From Falsibacillus albus (GTDB lineage: Bacteria; Bacillota; Bacilli; Bacillales; DSM-25281), in the NCBI RefSeq assembly GCF_003668575.1, contig NZ_RCVZ01000001.1:248001-312000 (forward strand): DNA of 64,000 nt. Reading direction: 5' to 3'. Positions 8,126 through 16,042 of the stretch are shown here, piece after piece. The notes beneath the pieces were generated by a model. The model was not told the origin of the DNA. It did no database searches and saw only the letters and a list, made by a program, of their open reading frames with translations. The position numbers and the translations under genes were made by a program. Every line of letters starts with the position of its first letter. The stretch's first letter is position 1.

Positions 8126-9829
8126 ATGAACGTTAAACGATCGGTTTCATGGTTTTTTTGGACCTTATGGGTCTGTATAGTCCCCGCCGGGATGTATTTG
8201 ACGTACCATTTTTATCCTCCTGTCGATTTAAATGTCTGGGAGTTCATTGGATTCTTTCTTTTGGCGGCAGCGATCACCCTATTCCCGATTGCCATCAACG
8301 GGACAACGATCTTTATTGTCCAATGGGTCACGCTTGCTGCATTGATGACTTTCAACCTATTTTTTTCAATGTTGATCCTTCAATTATCGATTATCCTGCT
8401 GATGTTCAGGATCGGGGTCAGCAAAAACGAGCTTTATCGTTTTGCCTCTAACTCCTTGATGTTCTTCCTTGCTTCGTTCCTGAGCGGAATTGCCTATTTT
8501 GCGGTAGGGGGGCAGGTGCAGGACCACAGCCTTCAACATATTTTGGGACCGGCCTTCCTTCATGAAATCGTCTATTTCGTATGCAATCATCTCTTGCTGT
8601 TCGCATTCCGAAATTTATCGGGCCATAAGCATAAATTTTTCGGTGCAGACTTGACGTGGGAAACGCTTACGATATTAATGGTTTTTCCATTGAGCATCGC
8701 CCTTTATTATTTGTTTGGTCAGATCGGATTGCCTGCATTGGCGCTGCTGGGCGTACCTTTTATCAGTGCTTCGCTCGTGCTCAGGCTGTATAATTCAACG
8801 GAAAAAATCAACGATTATCTCCAGAATGCCGTGGAGATCGGCCATCAGCTGACCCAGCATCTGCAGGTTAATGAAGTACTGGATCTGTTTATCCAGAAAA
8901 TTTCGCACACGCTTCCTGTGGACTATGCGTATATCCTTAGCGTGGAAGGAAAGGAACTGGTCTTGATCCGCAGGGTGGAAATGGGTGAAATAAAGGATAA
9001 TGATCTTGTCCCCCTGAAAAAGAATCAAGGAATCAGCGGTGTCGTCTGGGCAGCGGAAAAGTCGGTTATCTTTGATAATAGATCCGAATGGAGTGGAATG
9101 GCAAAAGGATATATGCCGGAAAATGTCGAGAGCATACTGAGTGTGCCAATCGTCCGGAACAAGCGTATCGTCGGTGTGCTTTTACTTGCCTCCACGCGGA
9201 AAAAAGCATATGAAAAATATCAATTGATGATTGTCGATATGCTATGTTCATACTTTGCAGTCGCAATCGAAAATGCCCGACACTATGAGGAAACAAAGCG
9301 GAATAGTGAACGCTGCGCATTGACGAACCTTTATAATTACCGATACTTTGAAAATCTGTTAACTGAAGAATATGTGGAGATGAGAAAAAGGAAGCGCAAG
9401 AGGATTTCTCTGATAATGCTGGATATCGACCACTTCAAAGTCGTCAATGATACATACGGTCATCAAAGCGGCAATGAAATATTGGTCGAAATGGCCGATC
9501 GCCTCAATCGGCTCGTTGAAGGTTTTGGAACGCTAGCCCGATACGGCGGTGAGGAATTCGTTATCCTGCTTCCAGATGTTTCGAAACAAAAAGCAACCGA
9601 ATTGGCCGAAACTGTCCGCTTGACGATAGCAAACCGTCCGTTTACGCTCCATAACAACCTTGAACATGAACGTAAACGATTGATGGTACGCATCACGGCC
9701 AGCATAGGTGTGGCAACTGCCCCTGAGGACGCAGATGACGCCCTGTCCCTCATCAGGCATGCCGACAGAGCACTTTATATCGGAGCAAAACGCGCGGGAA
9801 GGAACCGCGTGGCGGAATATGTGAAATAA
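8126..9829 (+). CDS. Membrane diguanylate cyclase with GAF and GGDEF domains
   Basis: Predicted to make c-di-GMP from two GTP. Residues ~1-225 contain about seven or eight hydrophobic helices (a membrane sensor module). Residues ~235-385 form a GAF domain (ISGVVWAAEKSVIFDN), and residues ~405-567 a GGDEF domain. The active-site loop is ARYGGEEFVILLP at 474-478, and the substrate/metal motif DIDHFKVVNDTYGHQSGNEI is intact, so activity is expected. The RxxD product-inhibition site five residues upstream of GGEEF is absent (EGFG there). AGGAGGGCGG lies upstream of the ATG. It sits between folC and the pilus locus and ends at a bidirectional terminator. Ligand and output are unknown; control of the adjacent pilus is an inference. 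Confidence 0.9.
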   Translation: MNVKRSVSWFFWTLWVCIVPAGMYLTYHFYPPVDLNVWEFIGFFLLAAAITLFPIAINGTTIFIVQWVTLAALMTFNLFFSMLILQLSIILLMFRIGVSKNELYRFASNSLMFFLASFLSGIAYFAVGGQVQDHSLQHILGPAFLHEIVYFVCNHLLLFAFRNLSGHKHKFFGADLTWETLTILMVFPLSIALYYLFGQIGLPALALLGVPFISASLVLRLYNSTEKINDYLQNAVEIGHQLTQHLQVNEVLDLFIQKISHTLPVDYAYILSVEGKELVLIRRVEMGEIKDNDLVPLKKNQGISGVVWAAEKSVIFDNRSEWSGMAKGYMPENVESILSVPIVRNKRIVGVLLLASTRKKAYEKYQLMIVDMLCSYFAVAIENARHYEETKRNSERCALTNLYNYRYFENLLTEEYVEMRKRKRKRISLIMLDIDHFKVVNDTYGHQSGNEILVEMADRLNRLVEGFGTLARYGGEEFVILLPDVSKQKATELAETVRLTIANRPFTLHNNLEHERKRLMVRITASIGVATAPEDADDALSLIRHADRALYIGAKRAGRNRVAEYVK

Positions 9830-9838
9830 AGTAAAATG

Positions 9839-9872
9839 AAAAAGCTGCCAAGAATTTGGCAGCTTTAATTTT
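9839..9872. terminator. Bidirectional terminator between the cyclase and minor pilin genes
   Basis: AAAGCTGCCA / TGGCAGCTTT forms a 10-bp stem flanked by an A-rich run on the left and TTAATTTTG on the right. It can therefore terminate both convergent transcripts, and it overlaps the stop codon of the minus-strand pseudopilin. Confidence 0.85.
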
Positions 9873-11358
9873 GTTTACTTTTATATTCCATATCGATTTC
9901 TTTAATTGTAAGTTTTTCTACGGTTGGAATACCTTTCGGAGGATCCAATATTAAATCTTTCTGATAGTGTATCGATAGTCTGGGTGTTCCATTGGTTGTA
10001 ACTGAATTGAGCCTGATCGGATTGCCGTATATTCCACCGTTTATTTTAAGATTCGATAGAATCCCATATATTTGCAATTCTTGATTGGAATAAAGATATG
10101 CATTCATTTCCATCGGCGCATCATTGAAAATATTGTTGAATGCGAGGGTAATCTGATTATTGGCCAGCAAGATTAATGTTCCTGCATTGTTATATAAGCT
10201 AGAAACAAAAATATTGTTGCCTGCATAAATGGTTCCATTGGAATTCAGTTCTCCTTGAATGTTCGCTGAACCGCCAATATACATCACACCATCCAAGTCC
10301 ACATCTTCAAAGGAAACGTTCCCGGCAGCATAAATGAAATTTTGATTCCCATTTACTATTATTTTTGTATTATGGTTTTGATGATGGGATCCATTGATAT
10401 AAATAGACCCTGTAACATAGAGCTTACCATATATATTCAGTGTACTCCCAGAGGAAATGACTAAATCCCCATTAATAAGCGTATTATTGGACAGTGTTTG
10501 GTTTCCGGAAATGGACAACCCTTTTTTATATCTAGTATAATTGCCCATTTGACTTACTTCATTTTGTTTTTCACTAATGATTTGTCCGATTTGGATCGGA
10601 TCAATATTCAATTCCCTGTCTTTAATTTTCGGAGGAACTTTAAAAAATGTTTTTAAATTTTCCATATCAGGTGAAAACGGCTGCCAATTCACACCACACC
10701 AAAAACATTGGTCTGTTTTATCCCCAAAGTACTTTCCTTCAACAGTTAGACTGCCGTCAATGGTTGGAAAAAGGGTCGAAGATAATAATGAAATAAGCGG
10801 ATTATTTGATGTATAAATATTATTCCCTGTATAAACATCGCCTTCGATATATGGGGACCCATTTAAAAATATGTCACCTGGCGAAATGGCGCTGTATCGA
10901 AAGACCTCCGATATGGTTGAGATCGTGACGGTTTTTTCTATTTTTTTTTGTTTGCTGATTGCTGAGGATATTGTTACTTGATCCAAGAACATGCCTTCAT
11001 TTTGTGAATCTTGCTTTAGTGTTTGATAATTCAAGGTGAATTTTTTCCCATCAACACTTTGTATATGATCCAAGGCAGTATGCAGGACACTTAAGTATTG
11101 TGCAGCAGGTACAAGTCCTTGTTCAATCGAACTGTTGATGCTCTCGACTTTATTTTCGATTAAAGCCATCGCTTCCTCAATGGCCATTTCCCCATCAAGC
11201 TTAGCCTGTACATTACCCTGTGCGATTTGGACCAGCTTAAAGGAATTCAAATTTATTGATAGAAGAGTCATCCCAAGGGCGATGACAACAACAACTACCA
11301 ATAATACAGAAAGCAGGGTATAACCATTTTCATTTTTCAGCTGTTTCATCCATTTCAC
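9865..11358 (-). CDS. Large PilX-like minor pseudopilin with predicted beta-helix head
   Basis: The protein starts with a short basic leader ending NENG, then YTLLSVLLVVVVVIALGM, a class III (type IV prepilin) signal with cleavage expected after Gly. Position +5 of the mature protein is Ser, not the usual Glu; this is known for PilX/GspK-type tip pseudopilins. After a helix (to ~residue 120) and a linker, residues ~165-470 contain repeated short Gly/Asn-turn strands (GDIFLNGSPYIEGDVYTGNN, NGDLVISSGSTLNIYGKLYV, GVMYIGGSANIQGELNSNG), which suggest a right-handed beta-helix similar in style to polymer-forming/bactofilin-like domains. A CFWC pair lies near residue 220. At 497 residues it is far larger than a normal pseudopilin. 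Its start overlaps the stop of the upstream gene by 4 nt. A role at the pilus tip is an inference. Confidence 0.75.
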   Translation of the reverse strand: MKWMKQLKNENGYTLLSVLLVVVVVIALGMTLLSINLNSFKLVQIAQGNVQAKLDGEMAIEEAMALIENKVESINSSIEQGLVPAAQYLSVLHTALDHIQSVDGKKFTLNYQTLKQDSQNEGMFLDQVTISSAISKQKKIEKTVTISTISEVFRYSAISPGDIFLNGSPYIEGDVYTGNNIYTSNNPLISLLSSTLFPTIDGSLTVEGKYFGDKTDQCFWCGVNWQPFSPDMENLKTFFKVPPKIKDRELNIDPIQIGQIISEKQNEVSQMGNYTRYKKGLSISGNQTLSNNTLINGDLVISSGSTLNIYGKLYVTGSIYINGSHHQNHNTKIIVNGNQNFIYAAGNVSFEDVDLDGVMYIGGSANIQGELNSNGTIYAGNNIFVSSLYNNAGTLILLANNQITLAFNNIFNDAPMEMNAYLYSNQELQIYGILSNLKINGGIYGNPIRLNSVTTNGTPRLSIHYQKDLILDPPKGIPTVEKLTIKEIDMEYKSKQN

Positions 11359-11867
11359 CCTTCACCTTTTTGAATAGAATAGACTGTGAAAAATTTAAGT
11401 GAATGATCGGAAGATTTTTGCTTTATGGTGAAGTAGCAATTCAAATTTCCGTTTTCACTAGTAAAATAAGAGTTTGAGAGCATGTAGTCAGGACTATTGA
11501 TCACTTTCCCATCTATGTACAGATTTCCATCAGCAATCTTGATTTTTATCGTGGAACGTGTTTCTTGAAAATCTCCTGAGGAACCTTCATGTTCCAAGGA
11601 AATATTGATTGCTGCAAATGATGAGAATTGATTATTCTCTTCATCCAGGTCTTCTGCTTCAACTTGATCAGTATTCAAAAGAGCTTCATTCATGTGTTCG
11701 GTGATATAAACAGCTTCGTTATTTAAGGCGGTTTTTAATACATCTTTATGGGCTGCCTTTTGAGAGGTAAGCGTAATGTGATAGATCAAGGTTATTACCA
11801 TGGAAGAAATGGCAATTGCCACTAGTAATTCAATAAGTGTTAATCCGCGATTATTAATTTTTCTCAT
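11355..11867 (-). CDS. Type IV pilus minor pseudopilin (PilW/PilJ-like)
   Basis: A 170-residue prepilin. The leader MRKINNRG is followed by LTLIELLVAIAISSMVITLIYH, a canonical N-methylation/cleavage site (Gly before Leu, Glu at +5) and transmembrane helix. It should be processed by the prepilin peptidase encoded at 20537. The C-terminal ~120 residues are a beta-rich globular head with an acidic EAEDLDEENNQ stretch and one Cys. It overlaps both neighbours by 4 nt, so the three minus-strand pseudopilins are probably translationally coupled. Which minor-pilin subclass it belongs to cannot be settled by eye. Confidence 0.85.
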   Translation of the reverse strand: MRKINNRGLTLIELLVAIAISSMVITLIYHITLTSQKAAHKDVLKTALNNEAVYITEHMNEALLNTDQVEAEDLDEENNQFSSFAAINISLEHEGSSGDFQETRSTIKIKIADGNLYIDGKVINSPDYMLSNSYFTSENGNLNCYFTIKQKSSDHSLKFFTVYSIQKGEG

Positions 11868-12325
11868 TTTCTAACATATCCTTCTGTCACTGATTTTTCG
11901 CTGTCCACCGCGGCAGTCACAGTAACTTTCAATACGAGAAGTCTATTGGACAGTGTGGGTGAGGGATGTCTGCTTACTTCAAGGAATGCTTTATATTTGG
12001 AGGAGTCTAGGTCTTCATTCCCAGCGAGTGTGCTTTTGATATCGATTTCTTCTTTGTTTCCAATTTTCCTTTCTAAATCTGTAAAGCTCAATTTTTTTGT
12101 TTCATTTAGAAGGCTTTTTGAAAGCTGAAGGGTTGAAAAATTATTCGTTGATATTTTCGTATTTTCATAGGATGTGGTAAGGAATGTGCCGGCTATTGTC
12201 AGTACAATTGAAAGCAAAACGATTGAAACCAAAACTTCAATCAAAGTAAATCCTTCCATATTTGAGATTTTTTTTCGGATTTTGACCAGCCACCTTCTTT
12301 TAAAATATCTATCTTTATTATACAA
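11864..12325 (-). CDS. Type IV pilus minor pseudopilin (PilV-like)
   Basis: The prepilin signal is KKISNMEG followed by FTLIEVLVSIVLLSIVLTIAG (Glu at +5), then a small soluble head (~100 residues). The given boundary uses an in-frame TTG at 12325, but that codon overlaps a TATAAT (minus strand, 12317-12322) that looks like the operon -10. The only good SD, AGAAGGTGG, lies at about 12290-12298 and is followed by CTG (12289), GTC, AAA and ATC (12280), with no ATG, GTG or TTG at the usual distance. The true start may be CTG or ATC. It is the first gene of the three-gene minor pilin operon, divergent from 12400. Confidence 0.82.
   Translation of the reverse strand: MYNKDRYFKRRWLVKIRKKISNMEGFTLIEVLVSIVLLSIVLTIAGTFLTTSYENTKISTNNFSTLQLSKSLLNETKKLSFTDLERKIGNKEEIDIKSTLAGNEDLDSSKYKAFLEVSRHPSPTLSNRLLVLKVTVTAAVDSEKSVTEGYVRK
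12317..12322 (-). promoter_or_regulatory. Candidate -10 box of the minor pilin operon
   Basis: TATAAT on the minus strand, upstream of the SD AGAAGGTGG of the first pseudopilin gene, within the 74-bp divergent intergenic region. No convincing -35 hexamer is seen, so an activator may be needed. Confidence 0.35.
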
Positions 12326-12399
12326 TATTTAGTAGTCGAATATCGTTGAAGTGAATATTTTTTCATAGATTTTTATCATAATTTGGAAGGGGTGAAAGG

Positions 12400-13884
12400 G
12401 TGGTTGTTTTTATTTTTTCAATATTGGCATTATTGATTGCGATTCCAATAGTGTTTATTATCCCAATCAATATAACGAATAAAGGGAAATTGATGCTGGT
12501 GGCGCTCTCATTTTTATTAACTTCTTTAGGGTTGTTGGCTACAATTCAATATTCGATATGGTTCGTTATTCCTGCCTTGATTATCCTGGCTGCACTCCTT
12601 GCTTATATTGTTGAGAGTAGATATAATCATATGTTTTTATCATCAGCCATAAATGATGAGCAATTGGTTGTGTTTGATGAAGGTAGTTTCAATGAAAATG
12701 AACCTGAAGATAGAGTAAGTAAAAATGTATCAAAAGACTCATTGGTATCCTTATATAAACAAGCAAAAGGCATTGAAGATGACGGAGAAGATTCTATTTT
12801 GCTGGAAGATGAATCTATGGACTTGGAAGATGAGGAATCCATTGTTTACTCAGACGATGAAGAAGCAGATTTAACAGATGATGGTTCAGATACCGCAATT
12901 AATGAAAAAGCAGAAACTTTAGCATCGCTGGAATGGTTGGAAGATGAATTAGAAGAATTAGAAGATATCAAGTTAGATGCTGACATGGAAGAGTTGCAAT
13001 TAGCCGATGGGTTTGAAATTGGTGACCTTGAAAAATCGACTGACGAATCTTTGAAAGTTGAAATAGTGGAGGCCATTATTGAAACTCCTTCTGATGCGGC
13101 CGAAGATGAAGAATTGAGTGAGATTGAAAGGATGCTGCATGAGCTCGATGAAGGTGTGGAAGGATCCGAAGCGCTTCCAATCACCATGCATATGAAATCT
13201 GAACAAACCCAAAACGAAGTCGATTCCCATATTCAAGGTGACTCCTTCGTTGAAATTATCGAAGAATTACATGATTTGAGTGTGGAAGAAGAAATTTTGA
13301 TTGGCGATGGTGATGTGTTCGATAAAGTGGAAACGTTTGAGCATTCCGATAGTTTGTCAGAAAGTGATGGCGAGGAAGAAGATCTCGATATAGAAGAAAC
13401 TTTTATTGAAAGTAGGGATGGCCTCGCCCATGAAAAATCATCTTCAAAAGAACTTGGTGGAAGCGTCATTTATGTAGACGAAGTGAATGCTCCAGTTGAA
13501 TCAAAACTCGAACCAGAAAATCTTTCTGTTGAAGAAGATCCAGAGATTAAACATGAAACAGCAAAAGTAGAGTTAACAAGGGGACAGCCGAGTATTCAAA
13601 AGGAAATGTTTCAAATGATGAGGGAGCAGCTGGTTCAATATCAGAAAAAATTATCGCCGAACCAATTTGAAGAATTGGTCTTAGCCTACTTGCACCCGAG
13701 TTTACCAGACAAAGATTACTATTCATTTGCGAAAATTTTAATGGAACATTACATTTTAACCGCAAATATAGAAAAATTGGTTATTTACGCAAATGAAATT
13801 CATGATCGATTTAAAGCGTTCCCAGGTATTGTAGCAGAAATCGAACTTTACAAAAGCTTTATACGTCCAAGTGTAAGAAACTAA
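12400..13884 (+). CDS. Acidic membrane-anchored protein heading the pilus operon, unknown function
   Basis: I do not recognise this 494-residue protein. Residues ~1-85 contain two or three transmembrane helices (VFIFSILALLIAIPIVFII; LMLVALSFLLTSLGLLA; IWFVIPALIILAALLAYIV). Residues ~90-390 are a strongly acidic low-complexity region rich in Glu, Asp and Ser (for example LDADMEELQ, ESDGEEEDLDIEE). A more ordered helical C-terminal domain of about 95 residues follows (KEMFQMMREQLVQYQKKLSP ... HYILTANIEKLVIYANEIHDRF). The GTG start has GGAAGGGG 7 nt upstream. It is first in the plus-strand pilus operon, and 24 nt separate it from the PRC-barrel gene. A structural or scaffold role at the pilus base is a guess only. 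Confidence 0.72.
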   Translation: MVVFIFSILALLIAIPIVFIIPINITNKGKLMLVALSFLLTSLGLLATIQYSIWFVIPALIILAALLAYIVESRYNHMFLSSAINDEQLVVFDEGSFNENEPEDRVSKNVSKDSLVSLYKQAKGIEDDGEDSILLEDESMDLEDEESIVYSDDEEADLTDDGSDTAINEKAETLASLEWLEDELEELEDIKLDADMEELQLADGFEIGDLEKSTDESLKVEIVEAIIETPSDAAEDEELSEIERMLHELDEGVEGSEALPITMHMKSEQTQNEVDSHIQGDSFVEIIEELHDLSVEEEILIGDGDVFDKVETFEHSDSLSESDGEEEDLDIEETFIESRDGLAHEKSSSKELGGSVIYVDEVNAPVESKLEPENLSVEEDPEIKHETAKVELTRGQPSIQKEMFQMMREQLVQYQKKLSPNQFEELVLAYLHPSLPDKDYYSFAKILMEHYILTANIEKLVIYANEIHDRFKAFPGIVAEIELYKSFIRPSVRN

Positions 13885-13908
13885 AAACGAGAATAGGTGT
13901 GGAAAAAA

Positions 13909-14661
13909 ATGAAAAAAAGTGCAGAAATTAAAAGACTTCCAATAATAAATATTGCTGAAGGGGTTGAGCTGGGAAGGGTAAAATCCTTAGTGATCAATCC
14001 AGAAAAAGGTTCGGTGGACTTTCTAACAATCGAACATGAGGATTGGCAGGTCAGCGTGAAGGCGATTCCTTTCAAAAAAGTTGTGGGAATCGGTGAATAC
14101 GCTGTAACGGTTGAAAATGAAAATGCAGTGATTGATCTGAATGAGATTCCGATTGCCAATCAGCTCGTTAATAAAAAAATCAAAATTAACGATACGAGGG
14201 TCATGACACGAAAAGGCCAGTTGATCGGCGAAATTACTGAGTATTATGTAGACGATGAAAATGGTTCAGTCCTAGGACTTGAATTAAAGGTGAAAGATGA
14301 AATGGTAATCCTCCAATCCGAGTTTGTCCTTACATATGGGAAGGATATCATCATTGTGAAAGAGGACTCCCTCAATCATATGAAAAAAGATATCAGTCAA
14401 CTTGATGACGGGGTAATCGATGCTCATGATGAAGCAGCAGCTGCTTCCGAGAAAGCAGTTACACCAGAAGATCAGCTGGCAGAAATAAAATCAAGGCAAT
14501 TTCAGCTCTTGCTTGGGAAGAAAGTGACGAAGGATATTCAAGAATCAAATGGTGATGTTGTCATCCCAGGGGGAACGATTCTTAGTGAAGAGCACATACA
14601 ATCCGCGCAGGAAGCCGGCCCGTCTGTATTTGTTGATTTGACAATGAGCATTGAAGCATAA
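13909..14661 (+). CDS. PRC-barrel domain protein, pilus-operon associated
   Basis: A soluble ~250-residue protein with two PRC-barrel-like beta modules. Residues ~1-80 include IAEGVELGRVKSLVINPEKG and residues ~85-160 include RVMTRKGQLIGEITEYYVDD. A C-terminal helical and beta segment follows (EDQLAEIKSRQFQLLLGKKV). PRC barrels act as small adaptor domains in photosynthetic reaction centres, RimM and sporulation proteins such as YlmC/YmxH. The ATG at 13909 is preferred over an in-frame GTG 12 nt upstream because AGGTG lies about 9 nt before it. It is located 24 nt after the acidic membrane protein and 13 nt before the VanW/G5-like gene, so it is co-transcribed. Its function in piliation is unknown. 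Confidence 0.75.
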   Translation: MKKSAEIKRLPIINIAEGVELGRVKSLVINPEKGSVDFLTIEHEDWQVSVKAIPFKKVVGIGEYAVTVENENAVIDLNEIPIANQLVNKKIKINDTRVMTRKGQLIGEITEYYVDDENGSVLGLELKVKDEMVILQSEFVLTYGKDIIIVKEDSLNHMKKDISQLDDGVIDAHDEAAAASEKAVTPEDQLAEIKSRQFQLLLGKKVTKDIQESNGDVVIPGGTILSEEHIQSAQEAGPSVFVDLTMSIEA

Positions 14662-14674
14662 GAGGGGTGGCTAA

Positions 14675-16021
14675 ATGAAAAATAGTCGTTTGGTTAAATT
14701 GATGTTGATCTTATTGTTATTTACCGGGTTTATTTTTGGCTTTTCGAATATAGGTGCATTGGCGTATGAAAAGCTCGTCCTGGATAATGACAAATTCAGT
14801 GTTGATACCACTGTCAACGATGTAAATATCGGAGGCGAATCTGTTGCAGATGCAAATCAGTCCTTGGCCAATGCGATAAGCCAATGGAAGAAAAACTCAA
14901 AAATTTCGGTGCGCTTGCTGAATAATGAAATGCTGCTGGATACAGGATTATTTCATTTTGATATCGATACGACATTGGGAGAATTAAAAAACGGACAGCA
15001 TGCTTCTTTGTACGTATTAGTGGACAAGACCTCTTTGCGGCATGAAATCCAAGCTGCTTTTAAAGAAATCGATCCATCCGATATTGATTTGGTAAAATTG
15101 GCAAACGATTTAAATGGTATGGCTTCAGTTCTGCAAAGCGGTGAAACAACAGTGGAATTAACTGATTACATTCAGGCATCAAAAGGTCAACAACCATTGA
15201 TTCAAACGAGTACAGAAAATATGGAGATTACACCAGCGATTGAGCAGTTTGTCAAAGACTTTCCAGAAATCGATATTCCAGGGAAGTCCCAATTTTCATT
15301 TGATCAATTTTTGGCCGAGAACAAAAATACCATTGAATCGAGTGCAAACTTGAGCATCTTTTCATCATTGATTTACAAAATGATACTTCAAACGAATTTT
15401 TCTGTAATAGAAAAAAATACAAGTCGTGAATTGCCCGAAAACATTGAGTTGGGCTTTGAAGCAATGGTCAATCCGAAAAATAATCAAGATTTAATTGTTA
15501 TCAATCCTAATGAGACCAAATACAAAATAAACTTCGATATCATAGGCAAGCAAGTGGAAGCCAGTTTGGAAGGCGCTCCGTTCTTGTTTAAATACAAGGT
15601 AAAACTATCTGACAAAGCAACCTATCCGCCTAAAACGATCATTCAATTTAGTCCACTGTTGAATGATGGGGACAAGAAGATCTTGAATGAGGGAAAACCC
15701 GGGATGAGAATACAAATCATCAGGCAGTCCTTGGATAAACAAAACCAGCTGGTGAAGGAAGAGAAAATTGCAGATGATTTCTATCCACCGATATATCGAG
15801 TCGAGCTCCACAGTTTAATGGAGCAGTCCAAAGGGAATGAGGGTGAAGGCATATCCCAAAATAATGACCAAACCGGCAATGATACCCAAATTAATGGAGA
15901 AGAGGGTTCAAGATCTGATAATAGTCAATCTAATACTTCAACCACAAATGGGACCGATGATACAAAGAATGTCAGCCTTTATGATAATTGGGAAAATGTA
16001 GATGGCTCTGAAGTGAAATAA
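14675..16021 (+). CDS. Secreted/anchored VanW- and G5-like surface protein in pilus operon
   Basis: A 448-residue protein with an N-terminal signal or anchor helix (LMLILLLFTGFIFGFSNIGAL). It then has a module resembling the peptidoglycan-binding repeats of YoaR/VanW proteins (VNDVNIGGESVADANQSLAN). A middle region resembles the VanW fold but is diverged (IELGFEAMVNPKNNQDLIVI). A G5-like stretch near residues ~345-390 (GKPGMRIQIIRQSLDKQNQL) precedes a Ser/Thr/Asn/Gly-rich tail. This suggests an extracytoplasmic, wall-interacting protein. It is followed 21 nt later by pilB. Helping the pilus pass through thick peptidoglycan is a reasonable inference, not shown. Confidence 0.68.
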   Translation: MKNSRLVKLMLILLLFTGFIFGFSNIGALAYEKLVLDNDKFSVDTTVNDVNIGGESVADANQSLANAISQWKKNSKISVRLLNNEMLLDTGLFHFDIDTTLGELKNGQHASLYVLVDKTSLRHEIQAAFKEIDPSDIDLVKLANDLNGMASVLQSGETTVELTDYIQASKGQQPLIQTSTENMEITPAIEQFVKDFPEIDIPGKSQFSFDQFLAENKNTIESSANLSIFSSLIYKMILQTNFSVIEKNTSRELPENIELGFEAMVNPKNNQDLIVINPNETKYKINFDIIGKQVEASLEGAPFLFKYKVKLSDKATYPPKTIIQFSPLLNDGDKKILNEGKPGMRIQIIRQSLDKQNQLVKEEKIADDFYPPIYRVELHSLMEQSKGNEGEGISQNNDQTGNDTQINGEEGSRSDNSQSNTSTTNGTDDTKNVSLYDNWENVDGSEVK

Positions 16022-16042
16022 CCTGATAAGCAGGGTGATGGG

